Position numbers and translations under genes: made by a program. Under the pieces are notes generated by a model, which was not told the DNA's origin, searched no databases, and saw only the letters and a program-made list of their open reading frames with translations. From positions 53,694,550 through 53,758,549 of the forward strand of contig CM038466.1 of NCBI GenBank assembly GCA_021464415.1: a stretch of DNA of 64,000 nucleotides, read 5' to 3'. Below, one piece after another: positions 11,225-22,463 of this stretch. Numbering within the stretch: the stretch's first letter is position 1; every line of letters starts with the position of its first letter. This DNA is from Lonicera japonica. Lineage: Eukaryota; Streptophyta; Magnoliopsida; Dipsacales; Caprifoliaceae.

Positions 11225-12088
11225 GGGCTTGTTTGGTTCGATGATTGGAATTGGCATTTTAGCTGCTAGGAAATATTTATTTTTTATATTCTTTATTCCA
11301 ATCCATAAGTACTCATTTGGTTGGAGTTTTAGAAATAAAATCGGCAAAAAAAATAATTTTTTATTTTCTGGAATTAATTTTTTTCATTTTCCGGTAAAAA
11401 AAATTTCTCGTTTCTTGGGAAAAAATATAATTTGTTTCATTTTTTGGAAAAAATAATATTTTCATTTTCTGGAAAAAAATATAAATTTTTTTATTTTCTG
11501 GAAAAAAATATAATTTTTTTATTTTTTGGAAAAAAATAAATTTTTCGTTTTCTGGATATTTTTTTTATTTTTTGGAAAAAAATAGTTTTTTTCGCTTTCT
11601 GGAAAAAAAATATAACTTTTTTCGTTTTCTGGAAAAAAAATCATTTTCTACTAAAAAAATTATTTTTGTTCATTTTTTGGAACAAATGTTGATTTTTAAG
11701 TTAGGGTAAATTTGTCATTTGATGGAAAAATAGGAGGATTCCCTTGGAATCCTATGCTTTCCTCCCAAATTTGGAGGGAATAAAAATGAATAAAATGGAG
11801 GAATTTTACTTTAATTTATTTTCTCTCTCTAATTTTTTTTTAAATATCATAACTTTAAATATAAAAATCAAAATTAGATAAAATATATATATATATATAT
11901 ATGAAACCTACTCGTCAAGATCTATAAAATAAGATCCATTGTGACTGTTTTTTGAATTTTTTTATGAGATTTTTTAGTTGGTTGAAAAAAACTTAAACAA
12001 AAACCAAATTCACTTTTCAACATACTTCCAAATTCTACCAAATAGCATATTTTAAAAATTCAACTCAAAATATCAACTAAACATCAGC
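11225..12088. mobile_element. Tourist-like (PIF/Harbinger) non-autonomous element, probable
   Basis: An 864-bp block present in segment A but missing at the matching place in C (about 37300). It is bounded by TTA on both sides (11222-11224 and 12089-12091). The left end reads GGGCTTGTTTGGTT; the right end, reversed, reads GCTGATGTTTAGTT, a degenerate inverted repeat. TTA/TAA duplication and this end wording suit Tourist-type elements. The interior is mainly a T-rich minisatellite. Confidence 0.55.
11340..11670. repeat. T-rich minisatellite, unit about 29-38 bp
   Basis: Around ten degenerate copies of a unit containing ATTTTCTGGAAAAAA followed by T/A runs, inside the Tourist-like element. Copies differ in homopolymer length and in T/C of the CTGG core (TTTTTTGG versus TTTTCTGG). 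Confidence 0.75.
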
Positions 12089-12091
12089 TTA

Positions 12092-13400
12092 GAGTTTATT
12101 TTTTAAAGCAATAGCTTATAATTCTATTTTATTTATTTGATTATAGTTACATAGAGAAACGGGTAAAATAATTTTGTACCGGGATTTGAAAGGAATTAAC
12201 AAAGAAAGGAGAATTCCAAATTCTTTTTGGATATTTCTCAGGGCTATGCACAAAACGTGACAAGCAGATGATTCTGCTCCGAATATTTTTTGAAGGAAAT
12301 TTATATTTTCACATTATAAACATAATTTGATTTACTAACCTATAGTTTTGGGCTATTTGTTTTCAAACAAGTACAAATTTCAAATGTTAATGGATCCATA
12401 AAGTGGTTTGTCGGTATCACCATTTGATTATGCACAAGTTACTAAAGGTATTTAACCATGTGATCATATGAGATCTGAGCTGTAGATTAGTAGCTAGTAG
12501 GGTAATAGTCATTTTTTAGTGGGTGGGGTAAACATGAACTCATTTAAAGTTAGAAGGTAGCGGTGAAAGTCATTGTTATAAATGTTGAGTTAGTGATATG
12601 AATATTAGTATTAATAGATGTAGCTATTGCACTTCATTAAAATCCTCGGGCGCTCCAAAATGGATTCAATTTGTATAAAGGTCCTCACATGAATTGAAGT
12701 CGATTGGAAGTGGCTTGGCTCAAGGTTAAGGATTCATTATGTCAATTTATGGCATTTCGGAGTGCCTAAGGATACCATTGAAATGATAATAGTTGCACCC
12801 TTTTTACTCAATAGAAAATTGGATATTACATGTTTATTTTTTAAATTTGCCAAAGTAAACTTAAAATACCTTTACTACGAAAACTTTCAAAGTTTATTAA
12901 AAACTTTCCATACGCACATACCTTTTCTTTATATAAATGAAAAAAAATTAAATAAATAAATAAATTATTCTCTTTATATTAAAAATACTTTACAAGTTAT
13001 AAGTCAGGGTGCCAAGAGAAATGTTTTGCAGTACGAAGGATATGTTACATTTTAGATATATAACAATGCTTACACAAAGAATCCATTTAAAGATATATAA
13101 CTATGTTGTTGCTATTGCATCCTATTAAATATTCTAGTGCAAGTAAATAATTTGTAATTGTAGCAACAGCACTTTGAAAAAAATTAAAAATTACAAAAGA
13201 TACGTCCTACAAAACAATAGTGTTAAATAAAGATGGTAATAATCAGTTGTATCAAAGAAACATAAATTATTGAAGTCAGCATGCAAGTACTTTAATTAGC
13301 ATAAGAATAAGAAAAAGGGGGAAAAAATCCTAAAATGAGCATATATAGATGTAAGATCTAATACTAGATATATATATATATATATATATTAATAATCTAG
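12092..13400. other. Segment A, non-coding
   Basis: No gene is seen. 12092-12360 matches 37300-37545 of segment C, and 12400-13350 matches 20940-21995 of segment B (for example the AATAGTTGCACC block at 12788 and 21468). A (TA)n run lies at about 13370-13390, next to the site where segment B took the Harbinger insertion. Confidence 0.7.
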
Positions 13401-13640
13401 GTTAAATAATATTTTTGGTCGGTTTTAACTTTGGAATAATTTGTTAAATTAATAATTTGTTAAAATAGTAATTTTTTTTTAGTTCAGTGTCAAGTATTAA
13501 AATAGGTACCTTTTTTTGCAATGAGGGTTTATAGTGGTTTTACAAATCACCCAGAGTTTACGGATTCGAACCAAAGTCTTACGTGTGAATTCAAGTATTC
13601 GAATTCTTACCAACTCAACCAACTCTCATTAAAAGTCTTC
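13400..13640 (-). mobile_element. tRNA-derived SINE-like element, segment A copy
   Basis: On the minus strand there is an A-box-like GAGTTGGTTGAGTTGGTAAG and, about 35 bases later, a B-box TTTGGTTCGAATCC, the order of an RNA polymerase III internal promoter. A non-tRNA body and A/T-rich tail follow. The segment B copy at 27060-27310 is in the same position, so the insertion predates the duplication. Exact ends and target duplication were not resolved. Confidence 0.6.
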
Positions 13641-13926
13641 TTCTATTTTAATCGTACCTTAAATAAGTATCAAGTATATGTATATAGTGTATTTTTGTGG
13701 TATCGCAAGAAAGAGGTGGCAATTAAGGCAGTAATCAAGAATTCTTGTTCTCAAATTAATAATTCTTAATTTAGATTAGTATGTCTCAAATTAAAAATAA
13801 TATAGTTTTTTAAAACACAATTAATATATTAAAGCTTACTATAAAAACAATATTACGTACCATCAATATAGTATGTTAATGTTGCACTAGAACCATTCAA
13901 ATTCTAAGTCTCCCTTCATTTTCAAA

Positions 13927-14912
13927 GGGAAATATTGGATGCACCCACTAAAACTTTCTACTCACCCAAATTTTGGGAAACTTGAAACTCACCCCACCAT
14001 CTTTTCTATTTCCTTTCAACTCACCCCATTTCTTTTCCAAAAACCAAACAGGGTCTTAAAAACATTATAATGAAAATTTGAATCACACCCACCAAAACTT
14101 TGAGGTTGCCCCAACACTTTTAAACTTAATTAATGCCGAGATCTCTATTTACAATACTTATCGACATCTTCAACGTTAAAATTGGAGCTCCTCTCCTCCT
14201 TTGTTTCTTGAGCACTTACAATGGAAACCAGTGGCCCTTCATGATTGTCCTTCCCTCAAATAAATCTTTCGAATTGATGAAAGCAAGAAGTTGTTCGAAG
14301 TTGTCTAGATCTATGCACTTGTCTAATTATATTTCAATTTATAAAATTTTGAAGAAGACAAAAAACACATAATACGAAGAGAGTTTTAGAGGGCGGTGTT
14401 CTTTAAAAGATATAAAATTGTACTAATTATTTAAACAATAATGGCTGCTATCTTAAAATAAAAAATTAAAAGCAAACAAGGTTGAAAATTGGAGTGCTTT
14501 GATTGATTGTTTTTATGTTGATATTGTAGATAAATATATGCACACGTATGTATATATATATATGTATGAGAGAGAGAGAGAGGGGGGGGGTTTAAGAATA
14601 GGAGAAAAAATTGATGAGTTAAGCCGCTGGATTCTCTTGCCAATGGGTTTATTGATACCCTAAATCTATCACGCATATATCAAAGCTCCCTCCGGTGAAG
14701 ATTTTGATCGATCTATACGTATTTTCCGAAAAGGTTCTTAATTAACGATGGAAGAAGATGGAGCAAATTTGATGGGGTGAGTTTACAAAAAGGTTGAAGA
14801 AGAGAGATAATATAAGGACATGTTTGGTTAAACATTATAATTTGGCATATCAAAATTCAAGCTATTTGGTGGGGTGAGTAGAATGTTTATGTGGGTCTAT
14901 ATAAGAATACCC
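13927..14912. mobile_element. DNA transposon with ~40-bp TIRs and 8-bp target duplication
   Basis: A 986-bp insertion between TTTTCAAA (13919-13926) and TTTTCAAG (14913-14920). Inverted ends share GGG, then ACCCAC...AAAC.TTCTACTCACCC over about 40 bp. Segment B has the empty site at about 27588 with a single TTTTCAAA. The 8-bp duplication suggests hAT, but TIRs this long are more usual in Mutator-like elements, so the superfamily is open. The interior has no recognised coding sequence and holds a GA/G-rich microsatellite at 14577-14590. Confidence 0.75.
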
Positions 14913-16240
14913 TTTTCAAGCGCATCAATATATAATTTTGTTTTATATTCTTTAGTTCAACAGTAACGGTATTTAGATCAATTTGCGCCTAATCTCTTCC
15001 CGACCTCATTAAAGACAAATTCAATCTACGTCAAGATTAGAAAATTCACAAAATATTATTTGTGTTTTGACTCTCAATTTATAAGAAATATTGAGTGCCA
15101 ATGAAAACAATGACCATAGTACTTATTCAAAATTTTCTAATATTTTCATTTTATTTTAAATACTTAATTAAAAGGGTTTTGGAAAAACAAAAACATTGGA
15201 TCCTCATTTTATGAAACGGATAAGAGAATTTATTGTTTTTTTAACAAAATTAAGCAATGCATCATCACCGTGTAAACTCCTAATTATCAGTTACCCATTT
15301 TTTTTTGTTTGTTACACTAATTGTTGGTTACCCATTACCACTGCCATTGACCTTAATTAACTATTTTATGTTTATTTATTGGCATTTGTTGATTTAATCC
15401 ATACGCCAATAGCCATATTTGAGAAAACTATTTAATATAATTTTAATTAGACATAATTTTATATTTTTTGACTCTGCCTCTTTTTTCTTCCAAAATAACT
15501 CTTGAACAAGTGTGAGATTTGAAGCAAACTTTAAAAATGCCTTAAGCGAAGAAAAAACATTTCGGACGACCGAGAGAAAAATGACAAAATTTACATGATA
15601 AAAGTGTCAATTATCCATTTGAATAAGAATGTAGGAAAGTTGATAACTTCCTCACTAAAAACTTAAAAACATACAAAAATACTTTGACGTGTTCTTTTTC
15701 CAGAGTTTACTCAACAATAATAAAATTAACTTAGCTATAAACTAATATATTTCTCCCCTCTTAAATTGATAATTGATCTCCTTTTATTTTGGTATATTTT
15801 AAGAAAATATTGATTTTAGTATACAACTTATATTTTTATTCTGACGTCAATTATGAGAGTGTATATACTCCCCGTTTCGAATTAATAATCTCCCTCAAGT
15901 ATTTTTACAAATTATATCTATATATATATAACCTACACTGAAATTTTTAATTGTAAAATTTAGTAGTTTCGTGATCAAAATAAAATAAAATTAGACGTTT
16001 TAAACTAACACCATGATTGATCCATGTAGTTAAGCGTGTGGTATTTCACACGGGACGCCACAATCCAATCCCACTCCCTTCCGCCCTCTCCCAAGAACTA
16101 CTGAATTTATCATCGATTGTATTTAAAAAAAAACAATTAACTGGATTAGATATGGACGAAATTAAATCACAAAAGGAGCACTCAACCATATTGAGATAAC
16201 AAATAATGTATATTGCGCCTAGGATTTTGGCAGAAATTAG
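14913..16240. other. Segment A upstream of the F-box pseudogene; no gene
   Basis: Non-coding, AT-rich and matching 27590-28698 of segment B throughout. It includes the TTCACACGGGACGCCACAATCC block (16045) that in B lies about 900 bp upstream of the intact F-box start. Nothing else recognised. Confidence 0.65.
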
Positions 16241-16774
16241 CATATTTACATCTGAAATCCAAGCACCCATGAGTTTATAGAGATTCCTGATCATCACAAG
16301 GAGTTGCGGCCTTTACCACCCACGACCTTGTTCGGTGTGGGATTTGGATTTGTTCCATCAACAATGGATTACAAAGTGGTTCGATTGTTTGACATTCACC
16401 ATGACTATGAAAACTTTAATGAATATGAGATTAGCTGTGAGGTGTACGTTAACTATTAGTAACTCTAGTACCGTTGGTTCTAATAATTCTAGCTTTTACT
16501 CATGGAGAGTGATTGAAGGGGGTTGCCCTTATCCTGCTTTTGATCTGTCTTTAGCTATTGATAAATTTGCGATTTGGAAAGTTGACGGATGGTTTGTTGG
16601 AGCCCAAGGAAAAGATGAAGTTATTTTTTGCTTTAATTTAGAAACCGAGAAGTTTAGTGCTGTGCCACCGCCTCATTGTGTGACTAACCGGATTGAGTTT
16701 CGCTTGGCTGCGCTGAAAGGTGAGCTCTGGTTAATGGAACTGACAGATATTTATTCTTACGTCAACAACATGTG

Positions 16775-18498
16775 TGACGCCGCTTAAATAACGCGCTTCG
16801 ATGTAGCCCAAGTGCAGGCACGCCAAGTTGTAATATAGTCTCGGAAGTCCGAGTGTCGAACCACAGGGATAAGTGAAAAGGAATGGAATGGATTACGGAT
16901 TAAGTGGTTTTCAGATTTTGTGTGAGTTGGATTTGTTGTGAAACAACGTAAATGTAAAACGGTTGCGAAAATTAATAAGAAAGCACTAAGGTAGGTGGAG
17001 GTGGGGGAAAACGATTTAAGAGACGGTGACCACTAGCTCATACAAAGATTACAACACAAGATTTCTCGAAATATGGGGAATGTTGGTGTATCTTTCAATA
17101 GCAAAGGGTGCGACGCTAGGCGACTCATTCCCGAGTTGAAGCCATATCGAGAAAGAGACAAACGACATTCCACCAAAGACGGGGTTATCATTCCTACCTC
17201 TTAGCTACGGGTGTGAAGCAAGGCAACCCATTCCCGATTAAGCTAATCCGAGATAGATATGACAAACTCATCATTAAAAGATTTAACATAAAGCAAGTGT
17301 AGTAATCTCATGATTTAAAGAATGAAAATTATAAAGTGAATCCTAACAATGAAACGGAATAAAGTTTATGTGATAAATTAGTCAACTCATCATTTATCAC
17401 ATATGGTAGAAAATAAAGAGTCTAAGTATCACATAAAGTGTAAGAAGCACTCAATATATCAATAAATGAATCAAAGATAAGCTAAACAAATTTAAAATCC
17501 ATCTATGGAGTTTTAAGAACTATTCATAATTTCTATGAAGAGGGAAAAACTCCATGGATGGGGGAAAGGGACTACAAGCTTTTTAGAACCATATGAATAT
17601 GTTGTATGCTCATTAACAACCAAGAACTAAATATACAAGGCATATAAAGTCTTAACTTAATATGAAAATACCTAGAAAGCTTGTCATAATGGAAGATATG
17701 ATGAAGAAGAAGAAGATTCACAAATATTTATCAAACTTTAAATATGGATTGAGCCATTAATCACCAAAAATCATATCATAATCAACCTCCGTAACCTTAG
17801 TAATAGACTACTCCATAATAGATGCAAGAACAAATATTATAGATGAAGAAATCATTCTTACAAATTAAAATACTTACAAGGAAAAATGAAGAACAAAGAA
17901 CAAGAGCTCTCTCTTCTCTCTCCAACTTGCAAGTGTTTTTAAAACTAGATATCTTAGCCTAGAAGCTAAAAATTAAATAAATATTAAAAGGTTGCAAAAT
18001 ATCTAACTAAATATCTAAAATAGCTTGAACCACTAAAATAGCCCATTTTGGGTGTGAAATGGACAAGTTGCCAGGGCCATGATCGATCATGGTTATGCCC
18101 ATGATCGATCATGGAAGTGCTCTACCAGAAAATTTTGGTTCCATGATCAATCAAGGTTATGCCCATGATTGATCATGGACATGCCTATGATCGATCATGG
18201 TTATGCCCATGATCGATCATGGTTATACCCATGATCAATCATGGTTCTGGAATTTCTTCACTCAGCACTTTGCAAGCCTCCAAGCTTACTCTTGATCAAT
18301 CTATGCAATGCCATTGTATTCCAATCCTACAAAAACATGGAATACTACAAAATACATACCAACTTGGGCCATGTTAGATACAAAACTCGCTGAGGCACTA
18401 ATCTCGAGATAAGTGGATAATTAGGCAGAATTAAAGCAACAAACGCGTCAAGCGACTCCGGGAAGGAGCTTAAACATGACAATATTATGCGTTTATCA
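16775..18498 (-). mobile_element. Solo LTR of Athila-type element inside the F-box pseudogene
   Basis: A 1724-bp LTR (plus-strand ends TGACGCCGC...GTTTATCA) with perfect 5-bp target duplications ATGTG at 16770-16774 and 18499-18503. The intact paralogue has one ATGTG at this point (about 30402). No PBS or internal sequence remains, as expected after LTR-LTR recombination. Orientation matches the element at 1-8001. Confidence 0.95.
18077..18244. repeat. Palindromic CATGATCGATCATG cluster, 7 copies
   Basis: Seven perfect or one-to-two-mismatch copies of CCATGATCGATCATGG, the later ones separated by 5-6 bp spacers such as TTATGC. This is the largest of the three clusters in the window and implies local expansion of the unit inside this LTR. 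Confidence 0.9.
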
Positions 18499-18762
18499 AT
18501 GTGGACGTTGAAGGATTGGACTAGATATATATGGGTTAAGCAGTATAGTATTGATATCAAAAGCATTGAGAAATGGGGCTGGTCGAGTCCAATTGAAATC
18601 ATTCAATATGGGGAAGATGGTGAAGTAATAGTACTGCTGCGGGGCAATGGAGGGCTGCACTACTACCATGTTCAAAGCAAAAGGATTACGCCTTTGGGGG
18701 ATGTATCACCAGTTAAGTTCTGCTATTATATTGACAATTTCTTCAAAATAATTAGTTGATTG

Positions 18763-19279
18763 ATATATATATATATATATTCGGTGAATGAATGAAATAG
18801 TTGACTAATTGGACAATTTTAATTATCTTCTTTTTCTGTGTGGTTTTGTGGATTATTGAATACTATCAATAAATTTTTATTTTATTTGTTGCTTAACACT
18901 ATAAATTACTTCCAAATTATAAATATCTTAATTACTTATTTAGCACCAAATATTCCTTAACATAAAACAGCTATAGTCTTTAATTAATCTATATAAAAAG
19001 GGGTAATATTACTACCATTATATTATATTATATATGTAAATGTAAATACCATAAGTTCATAATTAATTACTATATTATATCATTTAACTAGTAGTAGTCC
19101 TCTGTCTTCAATTCTCGGCGAGTAGCATGAATCTAAAAATCTAAAACTTCTATTAGTATTAGGGAACTTCAGCCTTTATTCTAACTCCAGCAGCTTTATC
19201 CAACTTCATCTTTCAATCCTGCCAAAAATAATTAAATAACCTCATTGATTAGTTGTTATATATTAAACAGCATTTATTA
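18763..19279. other. Segment A downstream of the F-box; no gene
   Basis: Non-coding; aligns with 30660-31130 of segment B. 19150-19225 is a possible second exon or 3' UTR of the minus-strand B3-like gene: TTTTTGGCAG, read on the minus strand at about 19218, looks like a splice acceptor and is kept in segment B (31100). Confidence 0.6.
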
Positions 19280-19705
19280 TTAAACAATAAAAATTATGCT
19301 TGTAATTACCACCCTCCTCATAAGAAAGTCTATGCGCTGCTTAGGGGGTTTAGTGGGATCATATAAACCCCAACATTGAATTTTAACCCCTTCCTTAAAT
19401 CCATTTCCCGGGACAAGCATATCCCAACCAACTTGGTTCAGCCGAAATGGATCGCTGCCCGTTGAACCAAGTCTCAAACCCATATAAGCGTGACCAATTG
19501 GCGTGTAGACCGCAGTTGTAGTTCCTTCATTTTTCATCGTTTCCATAATCCCGGCAGCGGTGCAAAGGTCCCTTATGTAGTCGTTTCCAGCCTTGATGAA
19601 CACCAATCCTTTTTCAACGTCAGTCTTACTCAAGGTTTTCTTAAATAAAAACGTTACTTCAGCATTTGGTGGATAATCTGGAATGTTTTCAGGTTGGGGG
19701 TCCAT
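19280..19705 (-). CDS. Small probable B3-domain protein
   Basis: A 141-codon frame from the ATG at 19705 (MDPQPENIPDYPPN). An upstream in-frame ATG at 19768 is less likely because a TATAAAA-type box lies only a few bases before it (about 19772-19780); the 19705 start leaves a normal leader. Residues 15-125 suggest a plant B3-like DNA-binding fold: FLFKKTLSKTDV near the N-terminus, then LRLGSTGSDPFRLNQVGWDM, with GFKEGVKIQCWGLYD as a final strand-like block. The last codons (MRRVVITSI) contain GTGGTAATT, a plausible splice donor; splicing to an acceptor near 19218 would end the protein after one or two further residues. Whether it binds DNA is inferred from a faint family resemblance, not certain. 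Confidence 0.6.
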   Translation of the reverse strand: MDPQPENIPDYPPNAEVTFLFKKTLSKTDVEKGLVFIKAGNDYIRDLCTAAGIMETMKNEGTTTAVYTPIGHAYMGLRLGSTGSDPFRLNQVGWDMLVPGNGFKEGVKIQCWGLYDPTKPPKQRIDFLMRRVVITSIIFIV

Positions 19706-20000
19706 TGTATAATTAGTATTATTGGTTGGTTGATTGAGCCAAGATGATTGATTTTTAACTTTGCACAAATTTTATAGCAGATAGTCATGGTCAATGACAA
19801 TGTTTTAGCATTCATTTTCTTTTTATTGATTAAAATCGTTCATGCATTTATTTCCCTCCGCATGGCAGAGATCGAATGGGCTATCTGGGATCATTTTTTG
19901 ACAATGTTTTAGCGTTCATGTATATTTTTCTTTTTCTTTTTTTCATTGAATAAGTTCATTCATGCATTTCCTTCCCTATAGATAGCATACAATCATGTGA
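19706..20000 (-). promoter_or_regulatory. Upstream region of the B3-like gene, with a direct duplication
   Basis: On the minus strand CTATAAAATTT at about 19770-19781 is a good TATA box. Two related blocks, each with GACAATGTTTTAGC(A/G)TTCAT and TTCATGCATTT, lie at about 19796-19853 and 19901-19967, a direct duplication about 105 bp apart. No specific factor site is claimed. Confidence 0.5.
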
Positions 20001-21998
20001 AAAGTGTTGGTTGATACTAGTCATGTCCTACCCGTTGAGGAGATGTGTGCTGTTGCGTTCTCATATGGAACTGATTTTTATGGTTATATTATTTTGTAAA
20101 TTGAATTTATACTAAATATTTACTAATAAATCAAGTTAGTTCTAATATTTAGACCCAAAATATCTTTCATACAATGAGATAATCATATATTATGTCCCGA
20201 AATTTTGGTGTGATTTGTCGTAATTTTTAGTTTATGAGTAATTAAATATCTACTATAACTTATGGCATTTTTATGGTCTTGAGTTATAAATAAAAAAAAA
20301 ATTATAAAATAATTTTGAATTACCCTTTGTTTGCTAAAAAGTAGTTACAATATGATGGTAAATTCCTTTTTCTTCTAGAAAAAAAAGTCTTGAATAACGC
20401 AAAAGGGAAACAAAATTAAGAATAAGACTCAAATTTTTTACGTTGGTGAGGTTAAAATTGAGGCATAAAGGTGAGGGTATAAGTAAGGTTTTTTTTTATT
20501 ATTATTATTATTTAGGAAGCGTATAATTTAATAATCTTTAAAGTTAATTTATTTATTATTTTTGTCTTTAAAGTTTACAAAGGATATATGAAAAAAATAT
20601 ATTAATAGAATTGTGAAAGCAAAAAGGACTTTGTTAAAGAATTTATCATCCCTAAACATAATGAATGAGCTATAAATTTGGTTGCCTTCGAAAAAACTGA
20701 AAACCTATAAATTTTGTTCGATAAAAAATAAAATTGCTTTAGCAACGCAATTAGGTTTTAGGTGACAAATATCAATCACGACGACTTTTTGACAAACCAT
20801 GATGCTACAGGACTAATTTTTATTTTTACTTTTTTGTTATTATGGCAGGCATAGGTAAGTTCTAAACAAAAATGCAATTAATTTTGGTTATGTCCGGTTT
20901 GGATTCATGCAAATTTAGCCCGTTAAACTTAAAGAAACCCGTATAAAGTATCACCATTTGACTAAGCAGAAGTAACAAAAGTTAATTAACCACGTGATCA
21001 ATAGATTAATAGTAGGGTAAAGGTCATTTTTCTGTGGCTGGGGTAAGTTTTAACACGACATAAGACTTGAACTCCTCTAGATATAGAAACTAGTGTTGAA
21101 AATCATTGTTATAAATGTTTAGTGATATGAATATTAGCATTAATTGGTGCAGCTATTGCACTCCAATTTATGGCATTATGGAATGCCTTAGGATATATTC
21201 CCTTCCTTCCAAATTGTTGGTCCCTTTTGGGAAATTCAACTTATTCAGGACTCAACATCATCATTGCACTTTTTGCTTAATTTACTTTGACTTTCTCTTT
21301 TTACCCTTTTCTTTATTCAAAACTTTTACTTGAAAAGTGAAAGTACAAAAGGGCAAAATAGGTATGTATTTATCTTTTATGAAAAGTGGATATTTATTTT
21401 GGGACAACCAAAAAAGGAAAGGGGGACTAGCAATTTGGGATGGAGGGAGTATATACTAGTGGAGTGACAATAGTTGCACCATCTTTACTTAATAGAAAGT
21501 TGGATATTACACGTTTATATTTTAAATTTTTCAAAGTAAACATAAAATACCTTTACAACGAAAACTTTCAAAGTACATTACAAACTTCCATAAGCACGTA
21601 CCTTTTCTTTATTCAAAAAATAAAAAAATTTGTTCTCTTTATATTGAAAATATATGCTTTACAAGTTGTAAGTCATGGTGCGAAGAGAAATGTTTTGCAG
21701 TATGAAGATGCCACATTTGAGATATATAACAATGCTTACGCAAAGATCGAATCCATTTATCAAATATCCTAATGCAAGTAAATAATTTGTAATTGTAGCA
21801 CAAGCACTTTGAAAAAAATAAAAAATTACAAAAGATACATCCTACAAAACAATAGTATTAAATAAAGGTGGTAATAATCAATTGCATCAAAGAAACATAA
21901 ATTATGAAGTCAGCATGCAAGTGCTTTAATTAGCATAAGAATAATAAATTAAAAGGGAAAAAAAATTCCTAAAATGGCATAGATGTAAGACCTAGTAC
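20001..21998. other. Non-coding; from ~20930 start of segment B
   Basis: 20001-20930 has no gene and no match seen in the window. 20940-21998 aligns with 12400-13360 of segment A. Nothing coding is supported. Confidence 0.6.
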
Positions 21999-22463
21999 TA
22001 AGGGTGTGTTTGATAACTTATATGGAAAATTTGTTAAATGGAAAAAAATTCCTTCAAAAATTTTGTTAAGAAAAACATTCTATTGAAACAATTATCCGAG
22101 TTGTTTGATTGTATTTATTTTCGATGTGGAAAATTTTGTATTTTGCAGCTAAAGTTGTTTGATTGCATTTATTTTCCAACTAGAAAAACTTGTATTTTCT
22201 ATCTTAAATTGTTTGATTAGCTAGAAAATAATAACATTTTCTAACACCAAAGGTAAGAGTGATATTTAACCGAAAAAGAAAAACCCACACATTAATTCAA
22301 ATTGTCTCCAAATATATCAAGTGTCAAATAGAACTAGTACCATTGCTTCATCCAAAAAGATAACTAGTCTAAATAGGCAATGCCTAATACAAACAAATAA
22401 CAAAAAATAATAAGTTATCTACTAATAAAAAAAGTAAGAACACGATCTCAAAAGAATAAACTA

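Larger units (their letters stand above)
16241..18762 (+). pseudogene. F-box protein pseudogene, 5'-deleted and split by a solo LTR
   Basis: Paralogue of the intact F-box gene at 29396-30655. Homology begins abruptly at 16241, matching base 29876. The preceding base matches 28698, so about 1177 bp (promoter, start and the F-box itself) were deleted at this junction. A 4-bp insertion near 16446 (GTGTACGTTAAC against GTGTTAAC) shifts the frame. The later part reads well (SWRVIEGGCPYP, DKFAIWKV, EVIFCFNLETEKF) up to 16774, where the LTR is inserted. It resumes at 18504 (SIDIKSIEKWGW, GLHYYHVQSKRITPLGD) and ends near 18759. Without an F-box the product could not join an SCF ligase. Not functional. 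Confidence 0.92.

Noticed and set aside
14133..14676. Two open frames within the 13927-14912 transposon
   Set aside because: Short, without recognised domains, one running through a GA/TA microsatellite; not supported as genes, though captured host sequence remains possible.
16046..16297. Minus-strand frame of 83 codons at the F-box deletion junction
   Set aside because: It spans the junction between upstream non-coding DNA and a truncated F-box exon; no motif, chance frame.
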